From: Deferribacteres bacterium
GTDB taxonomy: Bacteria; Nitrospirota; Thermodesulfovibrionia; UBA6902
Direction of reading: 5' to 3'
Length of the DNA: 6,097 nucleotides
NCBI GenBank assembly: GCA_013152795.1
Contig: JAADFS010000184.1
Coordinates: 1-6,097, forward strand
Shown here: positions 1 through 5,086 of the stretch, piece after piece
How the letters are laid out: the number at the start of each line of letters is the position of its first letter
Position numbering within the stretch: position 1 is the stretch's first letter
Translations under genes and position numbers: made by a program
The notes under the pieces: generated by a model
What the model saw: only the letters and a program-made list of their open reading frames with translations
Databases searched by the model: none
What the model was told of the DNA's origin: nothing

Positions 1-192
1 AGTATTGAATCAATACTCGCCTCCGGGAGGCTCAGGGGCTCGCAGCTTATCATCCTGTGCTCCGCGAATGTCAGAAGGTACCTGAGAAAGATCGTGGAGG
101 GGATAGCCGCTTCCATCGTGGTTATTTCAAGCGCGGAGATCATACCTTCCACAAACCTGGATATCAGGGGGATGGTGAAGTATGAAAATTAA
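1..192 (+). CDS. flhA: FlhA, flagellar type III export gate protein (C-terminal 63 aa only)
   Basis: This is an open frame entering from the left edge and stopping with TAA at 190-192. FlhA is the large inner-membrane component of the flagellar type III export gate; its C-terminal cytoplasmic domain docks export chaperones and substrates. Only the last 63 residues are present. They fit the end of that domain: a beta-strand LIILCS, an arginine-rich helix (VRRYLRKIVE), then IVVISSAEI, which corresponds to the family's VVLSxxEI signature, and a short polar tail ending in VKYEN. The last 11 bp overlap the start of flhF, so the two are probably co-translated. Identification rests on this C-terminal pattern plus the flhF-flhG-fliA context. 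The transmembrane region lies outside the window. Confidence 0.9.
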   Translation, partial: SIESILASGRLRGSQLIILCSANVRRYLRKIVEGIAASIVVISSAEIIPSTNLDIRGMVKYEN

Positions 193-1303
193 AAAGATAC
201 GGGGAAGAAACTTCAGTGAAGCGCTTGCCCTGGTCAAGAAAGAGCTGGGCAGGGACGCGGTGATCCTATCTTCGGAGGATAAGAACGGGAGCAGGCCGTA
301 CGTGGAGGTGACGGCAGCCGTTGATTACGACCTGGAGCCTGTTGACAGTGAGTACAGGGGGCTGCCGCCGCAGGGTGCGGGTGCTGCATACCGCGGCAGC
401 GGAGGGTTGCCCGTGAAGCCGCCGCCAGAATTGATCCCCGGGGAGTTTTTTGAGCTGAAGCAGGAGATAAAGAGCCTGAGGCAGAGCATCGAGACCATGA
501 AAAACAGCGGCTTTGAGCTTAAATTGCCGGAAGACAGAAAAAAGATGTTTTTCTTTCTGAAGGAGAGATCGATAAAAGAGGAATTCGCCCTCAGGCTCGT
601 GCAGAGGGCCGCCGCCATAGAGGACATTGAAACAATCATGTCCGGCGATATCGATACTGCGGCGCCTCCGGACGGTAAGGCGGCGGATTCCGTCAACGTC
701 CTGACACAGGCGGGCAGGAGGATAGTAATGCTTATAGGGCCTACCGGTGTGGGCAAGACCACCACTATCGCGAAACTCGCATCAATGGCTATAAAGCAGG
801 GCAAGAGGGTCGCGATGATAAGCATCGACACTTACAAGATAGGGGCCGCGGAGCAGATAAGGATATACTCGAGGATGATCGGCATACCACTTGACATAGT
901 TTCAAACACGGAGAACCTGAAAAACAGCATAAAGAGATTCTCCGACAGGGATGTCATATTAATAGACACCACCGGGCAGAACCCCGGAGACAGCGGGTAT
1001 ATCAGCGGGCTGAAGGACGTGTACAGGGCCGGGCTGCCCATTGAGACCCAACTCCTGCTGAGCACATCGAGCGACTGTGATTTCCTCATTGACACCTACA
1101 GGCACTACAAGTCCCTCCCCGTGGATTATATCGCCTTTACAAAGACGGACGAGGCCGTGAAACTGGGCTCCATATACAACCTCTGCTGCATTTACAGGAA
1201 ACCCGTCGCCTATATAACCACGGGGCAGAGAGTGCCGGGGAATATTGAATTTGTCGATACCAGGCAACTGACAAATCTTATTTTAAGAACTGGGAGCGCA
1301 TAA
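182..1303 (+). CDS. flhF: FlhF, SRP-type GTPase for flagellar placement
   Basis: FlhF is the third SRP-family GTPase (with Ffh and FtsY). It directs where a flagellum is built, usually at the pole, and acts at the inner membrane with FlhG. The 373-aa length is normal. Residues 1-50 are the B-domain start (MKIKKIRGRNFSEALALVKK, then AVILSS and VEVTAAVDYD). A proline/glycine-rich linker and a charged helical N domain follow, to about 175. The G domain has the P-loop GPTGVGKTTT at 186-195, DTYKIGAAEQ near 217, G3 DTTGQ at 262-266 and the guanine-specificity motif TKTD at 320-323. The G3 motif differs from the common DTAGR; FlhF proteins vary here (gamma-proteobacterial ones have DTVGM), so this is not proof of lost activity. 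The start overlaps flhA and has a GGGGGA Shine-Dalgarno-like run at 167-172. The stop overlaps the flhG start (TAATG). Confidence 0.96.
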   Translation: MKIKKIRGRNFSEALALVKKELGRDAVILSSEDKNGSRPYVEVTAAVDYDLEPVDSEYRGLPPQGAGAAYRGSGGLPVKPPPELIPGEFFELKQEIKSLRQSIETMKNSGFELKLPEDRKKMFFFLKERSIKEEFALRLVQRAAAIEDIETIMSGDIDTAAPPDGKAADSVNVLTQAGRRIVMLIGPTGVGKTTTIAKLASMAIKQGKRVAMISIDTYKIGAAEQIRIYSRMIGIPLDIVSNTENLKNSIKRFSDRDVILIDTTGQNPGDSGYISGLKDVYRAGLPIETQLLLSTSSDCDFLIDTYRHYKSLPVDYIAFTKTDEAVKLGSIYNLCCIYRKPVAYITTGQRVPGNIEFVDTRQLTNLILRTGSA

Positions 1304-2124
1304 TGAACACCGCCGAAGGAAAGACCGTTAGGACAATAGCCGTGGCAAGCGGCAAGGGGGGGGTCGGTAAGACGAACATTACGGCGAACCTCGCCATCGG
1401 ATTCAGCATGCTTAATAAAAAGGTGATGGTCTTTGATGCGGACCTCGGATTAAGCAACATTGACGTCATACTGAACCTGGCCACCAGGTACAATATCAAG
1501 GACCTGCTGAAGGGCGAAAAGAAGCTGGAAGACCTTATCGTGGAAGGCCCCCAGGGTATAAAGATCCTGCCTGCAAGCTCCGGCATACAGGAGCTGACCT
1601 CGCTTGACGAGTTCCAGAGACTGAGGCTTATCGAGGAATTTGAATCGTACAACGGCAATCTCGATTACCTGCTGATAGACACGTCATCCGGGATATCCGA
1701 AAACGTCTCGTTCTTCTGCATGGCCGCGCAGGAGATCATTATCGTGACATCGGCTGAACCTACTTCAATGACCGATGCATACGCGCTGATCAAGGTGCTC
1801 TTTACAAAATACCAGGAAAAGGATTTCAGGGTCCTGATCAATAATGTGAAGAACTCCCATGAGGCGACGGAGGTATATAAAAGGCTTTCAACAGCGGCTG
1901 AAAGATTTCTGAGCATATCGCTTGACTACATAGGCTTCGTGCCCCATGACAGCTCGGTGCCCAAGGCCGTGAGGCAGCAGAAGGCCTTGATAGATATTTA
2001 CCCTGAAAGCGAAGCGGCCAAGAGCCTGATGGAAATCGCCGGGAGGATCTCCGGTGAGAGCAACAATAACGTAAAGGGGACACTTCAGTTTTTTCTTGGA
2101 GGTCTTTTAAAGGCGAAATGTTAA
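1303..2124 (+). CDS. flhG: FlhG (FleN/YlxH), MinD-like ATPase controlling flagellar number
   Basis: FlhG is a ParA/MinD-superfamily ATPase that limits flagellar number and, in many species, stimulates the FlhF GTPase. The 273-aa protein has the deviant Walker A motif GKGGVGKT (17-24) with Asn at 25, the A' strand VFDADLGLSNID (43-54) and Walker B DYLLIDTSSG (121-130). It also has the family segment VTSAEPTSMTDAYALIK and an amphipathic C-terminal tail (FFLGGLLK) suited to membrane attachment. The N-terminus before Walker A is only 16 residues and shows no DQAxxLR motif, which is the FlhF-activating element in characterised FlhG proteins. The start is supported by GGGAG at 1292-1296, six bases upstream of ATG, and by the TAATG junction; the codons just upstream contain no alternative start. 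The last 7 bp overlap fliA. Confidence 0.95.
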   Translation: MNTAEGKTVRTIAVASGKGGVGKTNITANLAIGFSMLNKKVMVFDADLGLSNIDVILNLATRYNIKDLLKGEKKLEDLIVEGPQGIKILPASSGIQELTSLDEFQRLRLIEEFESYNGNLDYLLIDTSSGISENVSFFCMAAQEIIIVTSAEPTSMTDAYALIKVLFTKYQEKDFRVLINNVKNSHEATEVYKRLSTAAERFLSISLDYIGFVPHDSSVPKAVRQQKALIDIYPESEAAKSLMEIAGRISGESNNNVKGTLQFFLGGLLKAKC

Positions 2125-2861
2125 AGTACAAGACAAAGACAAAGATAAAGATAAAGGAAGAGACAAAAGAGGAGATAATAAAGGAATTCCTGCCTTATAT
2201 CAGGTATACGGCCTACAGGCTGTCGTGGAAGCTTCCGCCCCATATCACCATTGATGACCTTATAAGCGTGGGCCTTATGGGCCTGATGGATGCAGTCGAC
2301 AGGTTCGAGCCCGGCAAGGTAAAGCTCAAGACATACGCGGAATTAAGGATAAAGGGCGCGATGATCGACGAGCTGAGGGCGACAGCCTGGATACCGAGGT
2401 CAATGAGGAAAAAGATTGACGAGATCAACAAGGCCCGCGCGAAGCTTGAAAAAAAGCTCGGCAGAATGCCTGATGACGCGGATGTGGCGAAATCCTTGAA
2501 GATGCCCCTTGACGAATACTTTAAAATTCTCAAGTACGCGACAGTGGCCAATCCCATCAGCCTGGAGGACTTCAAGAACAATAAGTTCTCAGACAGCAAT
2601 CTCAATATCACGGAATGCATAGCAGACCCGTCGGCCAAGACACCGCTTTACCTACTTGAGGAAAAGGACAACAGGAAAAAGCTTGCAGAGCTGATAGACA
2701 CGCTGCCGGAGAAAGAGAAACTGGTGCTGGCGCTTTATTACTGGGAAGAGCTTACGATGCAGGAGATAGGAAAGGTGCTGAGCATCACCGAGTCAAGGGT
2801 CTGCCAGATACACAGCCAGGCCATTATAAAGCTCAAGGCAAAGCTTAAGGAGTCGGGTTAG
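2118..2861 (+). CDS. fliA: FliA, flagellar sigma-28 factor
   Basis: FliA is the alternative sigma factor that directs RNA polymerase to late flagellar and chemotaxis promoters; it is normally held inactive by FlgM until the hook is complete. The 247-aa length is typical. Regions in order are sigma-2 (about 23-95, with IDDLISVGLMGLMDAVDRFEP and the FliA-type LKTYAELRIKGAMIDELRA, followed by WIPRSMR), sigma-3 (about 96-165, with KKLGRMPDDADVAKSL) and sigma-4 (about 190-245, with LPEKEKLVLALYYWEELTMQEIGKVL and the helix-turn-helix ITESRVCQIHSQAIIKLK). It has no long sigma-1. The extreme N-terminus is an odd lysine-rich alternating run, coded by hexanucleotide repeats. The start overlaps flhG by 7 bp; a GGAGG at 2098-2102 lies 15 bases upstream, and AAGG at 2110-2113 is closer but weaker. 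flgM is not in this window. Confidence 0.96.
   Translation: MLKYKTKTKIKIKEETKEEIIKEFLPYIRYTAYRLSWKLPPHITIDDLISVGLMGLMDAVDRFEPGKVKLKTYAELRIKGAMIDELRATAWIPRSMRKKIDEINKARAKLEKKLGRMPDDADVAKSLKMPLDEYFKILKYATVANPISLEDFKNNKFSDSNLNITECIADPSAKTPLYLLEEKDNRKKLAELIDTLPEKEKLVLALYYWEELTMQEIGKVLSITESRVCQIHSQAIIKLKAKLKESG
2130..2156 (+). repeat. Hexanucleotide-like repeat in the fliA 5' end
   Basis: Codons 5-13 of fliA alternate AAG with ACA, ACA, ATA and ATA, giving K-T-K-T-K-I-K-I-K. The unit is A(C/T)AAAG repeated four times. Because the unit is 6 bp, copy-number change would lengthen or shorten the basic N-terminal tail but would not shift the frame. The repeat lies before the conserved sigma-2 region, where the family is variable. 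Confidence 0.75.
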
Positions 2862-2867
2862 TATGTC

Positions 2868-3038
2868 ATGGCGATTGAAGGACTGAACAATATATACGGC
2901 GTGCCCCCGGTCGGCAAGGAGCAGGGGCCCGGGCTTAATCAGAGGAAAAAGAAGGATAGGCAACGCAAGAAGGAAAGGAAAGAGGAAGACGGTGAAGCAA
3001 GGAAACCCGGGAAGGGAAGAGTCGATATCAGGATATAG
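2868..3038 (+). CDS. Small basic protein of unknown function (56 aa) in the flagellar operon
   Basis: This short open frame runs from ATG at 2868 to TAG at 3036-3038 and begins 6 bp after the fliA stop. I do not recognise a named family. It has three parts. Residues 1-16 are mostly uncharged (MAIEGLNNIYGVPPVG). Residues 26-48 are extremely charged (RKKKDRQRKKERKEED), probably helical or disordered. The end is a short beta-like tail, GKGRVDIRI. There is no signal peptide or membrane segment, so it should be cytoplasmic. AAGGAG at 2847-2852 lies inside the fliA end, 15 bases from this ATG. The nearer ATG at 2863 gives only seven codons, so initiation at 2868 probably relies on coupling to fliA. 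A role in flagellar assembly or control is inferred only from position. It does not look like FlgM, which is longer. Confidence 0.62.
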   Translation: MAIEGLNNIYGVPPVGKEQGPGLNQRKKKDRQRKKERKEEDGEARKPGKGRVDIRI

Positions 3039-3046
3039 GGCATCTC

Positions 3047-3061
3047 TTTCCCAGCGGGAAA
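3047..3061 (+). other. Short stem-loop just after the 56-aa gene
   Basis: TTTCCC at 3047-3052 pairs with GGGAAA at 3056-3061 across an AGC loop, nine bases after the stop of the 56-aa gene. A second stem, CCTGC/GCAGG, follows at 3076-3091. They could stabilise the 3' end of the upstream transcript. Neither has a downstream T tract, so I do not call a terminator. Confidence 0.35.
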
Positions 3062-3121
3062 ATATTGCCTGTGTGCCTGCATATAAGCAGGGGGCGGATG
3101 CGTGTTGCAGGGATGGACGGA

Positions 3122-3143
3122 TATTCAGAACAAATCCTGAATA
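3122..3143. promoter_or_regulatory. Inverted repeat upstream of the sigma-54 promoter, possible activator site
   Basis: TATTCAG at 3122-3128 and its exact complement CTGAATA at 3137-3143 are separated by 8 bp. GG and CC outside them extend the dyad with one unpaired base. The centre lies about 110 bp upstream of the inferred flgF transcription start, within the range where NtrC-type activators bind. It could equally be an RNA stem. Confidence 0.35.
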
Positions 3144-3157
3144 CCGCTTTATTATCA

Positions 3158-3177
3158 GGCGGTTGCATGCGACCGCC
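3158..3177. promoter_or_regulatory. 20-bp near-palindrome, candidate enhancer site for a sigma-54 activator
   Basis: The 20 bases form a dyad: GGCGGT pairs with ACCGCC and the core TGCATGC is also symmetric, leaving a single mismatched pair. The centre is about 75 bp upstream of the inferred flgF transcription start, the usual neighbourhood for an upstream activator site of a flagellar NtrC-family regulator (FlrC, FleR or FlgR type). No such regulator is coded in the window. The site overlaps a second possible hairpin at 3173-3187, so a transcript structure is the alternative reading. Confidence 0.4.
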
Positions 3178-3216
3178 CGTGGCGGGCAAAGTGATCTTAT
3201 GAACATTATGAACTTC

Positions 3217-3232
3217 AGGCACGGGGTTTGCT
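3217..3232 (+). promoter_or_regulatory. Sigma-54 (RpoN) promoter of the flgF-flgG-flgA-flgH operon
   Basis: The 16 bases read AGGCACG, four spacer bases, then TTGCT. This matches the sigma-54 consensus TGGCACG-N4-TTGCW at every defined position but the first. The invariant GG (3218-3219) and GC (3230-3231) have the required 12-bp step. Transcription would start near 3243, giving a leader of about 23 bases with AAGGA at 3252-3256 and the flgF ATG at 3266. Sigma-54 control of rod, ring and hook genes is established in polarly flagellated bacteria such as Vibrio, Pseudomonas and Campylobacter. The motif therefore fits its neighbours well. Confidence 0.85.
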
Positions 3233-3265
3233 TTAAGACAGGGGAAGTTATAAGGACAGAGAACA

Positions 3266-3973
3266 ATGTATAAAGGAATCTACATAGCGCTCTCAGGTGC
3301 GCTCCTGAAACAGAGACAACTGGATGTCTCGGCCCAGAATATTGCCAATGCAGCGACCTCCGGCTATAAGAAGGAGCGGATATCCTTCAGGAACAGCCTG
3401 ATCCCGGTTGACAATAGACCGCCCTATGCACCGGACGGCCGGTCAATGAGCGATGTGTCCGCGGTTGTAACCGATTTTTCAGCGGGCGCCATGATGAAGA
3501 CGGGCAATCCCCTTGACCTGGCGATCAACGGCGAGGGTTTTTTCGCACTCGAGGGAAATACCTATACACGGAATGGAAATTTCAGGATAGACGGCGAGGG
3601 TTACCTGGTTACGCAGGACGGCAGGAGGGTCTTAGGCAGCGGCGGGCCCGTGTCAGTGCAGGGGGGAAGGATTGATGTGAGCGCTTCAGGGGAGATTTTT
3701 GTTGACGGCGTGTCGGTCGGGACATTGAGGATAGTGGATTTTCCGGATAAAAACGTCCTTGAGAAACGAAGCGGCGGGGTGTTTTATACCAGGGCCGCAG
3801 GCAGTGAGATAAACACGCAGGTCAGCCAGGGTTATCTGGAGGCGTCGAATGTCGAGGCGGTCAGGGAGATGGTGCAGATGATGGCCTCCCTCCGCGAATT
3901 CGAGGCATACCAGAAGATGATAATCGCCTTTGATGAGGCATCATCAAAGACAGTGAACCAGATGGGGAAATGA
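3266..3973 (+). CDS. flgF: FlgF, flagellar proximal rod protein
   Basis: FlgF is one of the proximal rod subunits linking the MS ring to the distal rod; it is exported through the flagellar type III apparatus without a cleaved signal. The 235-aa protein has the rod/hook-family N-terminal motif at 19-37 (LDVSAQNIANAATSGYKKE). A central beta-rich part follows (NPLDLAINGEGFFALEG, YTRNGNFRIDGEGYLVTQDGRRVLG). The conserved C-terminal helix runs from about 190 to the end (GYLEASNVEAVREMVQMMASLREFEAYQKMI). N- and C-terminal helices of this type coil together in the assembled rod. The start has AAGGA nine bases upstream and lies directly behind the sigma-54 promoter. FlgF is chosen over FlgG because of its shorter length, the divergent N-terminus and the presence of a clear flgG next to it. 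Confidence 0.93.
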   Translation: MYKGIYIALSGALLKQRQLDVSAQNIANAATSGYKKERISFRNSLIPVDNRPPYAPDGRSMSDVSAVVTDFSAGAMMKTGNPLDLAINGEGFFALEGNTYTRNGNFRIDGEGYLVTQDGRRVLGSGGPVSVQGGRIDVSASGEIFVDGVSVGTLRIVDFPDKNVLEKRSGGVFYTRAAGSEINTQVSQGYLEASNVEAVREMVQMMASLREFEAYQKMIIAFDEASSKTVNQMGK

Positions 3974-3998
3974 TAATAAACCTTAGTGTTGCATAAAC

Positions 3999-4162
3999 GG
4001 CAGGAGGGCCTGCCGGAAAACCTTTATAAAGCGATAGGATATTTGATATGTCTCTGTTGCAGGAAACAACGGGAAATGAAATTCCAAAAGACGTCAATAT
4101 GCCGTGCAAGAATATTTCCTGAAGGAATCGCAGATAAAGCTTTTCCGGCAGGCCCTCCTGCC
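3999..4162. repeat. 164-bp element with 29-bp inverted terminal repeats (REPIN- or MITE-like)
   Basis: Bases 3999-4027 and 4134-4162 are reverse complements with 28 of 29 positions matching; the outer 22 are perfect. They enclose about 106 bp of non-coding sequence. Each arm also contains its own dyad, GGCAGG and CCTGCC separated by four bases, so each arm can fold alone or the two can pair together. This matches the plan of paired REP sequences (REPINs/BIMEs) or a small MITE. I see no flanking target duplication and no transposase. If transcribed within the operon it would form a large stem-loop between flgF and flgG. Confidence 0.8.
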
Positions 4163-4260
4163 CACAGGCGATATTTTTATGCCACTGTAAGGTAAACAAG
4201 CATGAAGGGGCAGGAGGAATTTCAACAGAAGAGGGTGTAGGGTGCGGAATGAAATAATTC

Positions 4261-4270
4261 AAAAGGAGGT
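4261..4270 (+). promoter_or_regulatory. Strong ribosome binding site of flgG
   Basis: AAAAGGAGGT lies ten bases before the flgG ATG and is close to the full anti-Shine-Dalgarno complement. It is by far the strongest such site in the window, consistent with FlgG (distal rod, about two dozen copies per motor in studied species) being needed in larger amounts than FlgF. Confidence 0.85.
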
Positions 4271-4279
4271 GTTGTAGGG

Positions 4280-5072
4280 ATGCAGCGGTCAATGTTTATA
4301 GCGGCGACGGGGATGGAGGCGCAGAAACTGAATATAGATGTAATCGCCAACAATCTCGCAAATGTCAATACAAACGGATTCAAAAAAAAAAAGCAGGGCC
4401 GACTTTCAGGAACTGTTGTACCAGGGCATAAAGAGTGCGGGAGCTGCATCTGCTGAGGGCACCGAGGTGCCTACAGGAATCCAGATCGGCCTCGGCGTCA
4501 AGCCTGCCGCAGTGCAGAAAATCTTCAGGCAGGGTGATTTCGTCTCCACCAATAATCCCCTTGACATAGTGATAGAAGGAGACGGGTTCTTCCAGATATC
4601 CATGCCGGACGGGGATATTGCATACACCAGGTCAGGCTCTTTCAAGCTGGACAGCGAGGGCAGGATTGTGAATTCAGACGGGTATCCACTTGAGCCGGCC
4701 ATAAGTATCCCGGCCAATACACTGGATATTACGATCAGCCCTGACGGCACAGTGTCGGTCATCCAGCCCGACAGCCCGACAGCCGTGGGAGTGGGCCAGA
4801 TAGAACTGGCGCAGTTTATCAACCCCGGCGGCCTTAAAGCCCTCGGGAAAAACCTGTTCAAACCCACAGGCTCCTCGGGCGAAGCAACTACTGCAGCGCC
4901 GGGGTCAGAGGGGCTCGGTACACTCAATCAGGGCTTTCTCGAACTCAGCAATGTGAATATTGTCGAGGAAATGGTGAACATGATCGTCAGCCAGAGGGCC
5001 TACGAGCTTAATTCAAAGGTGGTGCAGGCATCGGACGAGATGCTCCGCATGGCCAATAACATAAAGAGATGA
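4280..5072 (+). CDS. flgG: FlgG, flagellar distal rod protein, with an apparent frameshift at an 11-A run
   Basis: FlgG builds the distal rod that crosses the periplasm through the P and L rings. From ATG 4280 the frame reads MQRSMFIAATGMEAQKLNI, then DVIANNLANVNTNGFKK, the canonical FlgG start. The expected continuation SRADFQELLYQGIKSAG lies in the next frame, which stays open to TGA at 5070-5072 and ends with the typical LSNVNIVEEMVNMIVSQRAYELNSK. The switch falls on eleven consecutive A at 4382-4392. Ten A would give one 263-aa protein (family length about 260), and seven would also restore the frame. As written, the first frame stops at 4454-4456 after 58 aa. The rest is fully conserved with no other lesion, so recent slippage, a homopolymer read error or slippage-rescued expression is likelier than an old pseudogene. 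Confidence 0.92.
4382..4392 (+). repeat. 11-A homopolymer at the flgG frame break
   Basis: Eleven A follow the TTC codon for Phe in the conserved NTNGFKK segment of FlgG. The codons before and after are in frames that differ by one base. Runs of this length are prone to RNA polymerase slippage, replication slippage and sequencing error. The in-frame lengths would be 7, 10 or 13 A. Confidence 0.9.
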
Positions 5073-5086
5073 TTTCAGGCTGAAAC

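Larger units (their letters stand above)
3039..3265. other. Intergenic region between the 56-aa gene and flgF, rich in inverted repeats
   Basis: No convincing gene lies here. A GTG-started frame crossing it (2992-3273) has no family features and overlaps real genes at both ends. From left to right the stretch holds short perfect or near-perfect inverted repeats. These are TTTCCC/GGGAAA with a 3-base loop (3047-3061), CCTGC/GCAGG with a 6-base loop (3076-3091), TATTCAG/CTGAATA with an 8-base loop (3122-3143), a 20-bp GC-rich near-palindrome (3158-3177) and an overlapping hairpin (3173-3187). A 9-bp tandem duplication (3197-3214) and the sigma-54 promoter (3217-3232) follow. No hairpin is followed by a T run, so none is a convincing intrinsic terminator. 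Confidence 0.7.
3974..4279. other. 306-bp gap between flgF and flgG
   Basis: The gap holds the 164-bp inverted-repeat element at 3999-4162 and then about 117 bp leading to flgG. I see no convincing gene: the one longer frame starts at GTG 3986 and simply reads through the element. No sigma-54 or intrinsic terminator pattern is evident. A 9-bp piece of the repeat arm (GGCAGGAGG) recurs at 4209-4217. The region ends in a very strong ribosome binding site for flgG. Confidence 0.7.

Noticed and set aside
325..831. 168-aa frame on the - strand inside flhF
   Set aside because: It is the antisense shadow of a well-conserved FlhF coding sequence.
3047..3061. Intrinsic terminator after the 56-aa gene
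   Set aside because: The stem is short and no T run follows on either strand; it is kept only as a weak stem-loop.
3039..3216. A known riboswitch (for example a c-di-GMP aptamer) ahead of flgF
   Set aside because: Several stems exist but I cannot match a conserved aptamer core, and the sigma-54 start lies downstream of them, so they would not be in the main flgF leader.
2793..3266. 157-aa frame on the - strand
   Set aside because: It is antisense to the end of fliA, the 56-aa gene and the promoter region, with no recognisable domain; it looks like a chance open frame.
2992..3273. GTG-started 93-aa frame on the + strand across the fliA-flgF gap
   Set aside because: It overlaps the 56-aa gene and the flgF start, spans the sigma-54 promoter and several dyads, has no family features and no clear ribosome binding site.
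3999..4162. CRISPR array or complete insertion sequence
   Set aside because: There are only two arms in inverted, not direct, orientation, with no spacers, no transposase and no visible target duplication.
3986..4195. 69-aa frame on the + strand between flgF and flgG
   Set aside because: It merely reads through the inverted-repeat element, starts at GTG without a good ribosome binding site and resembles no protein I know.
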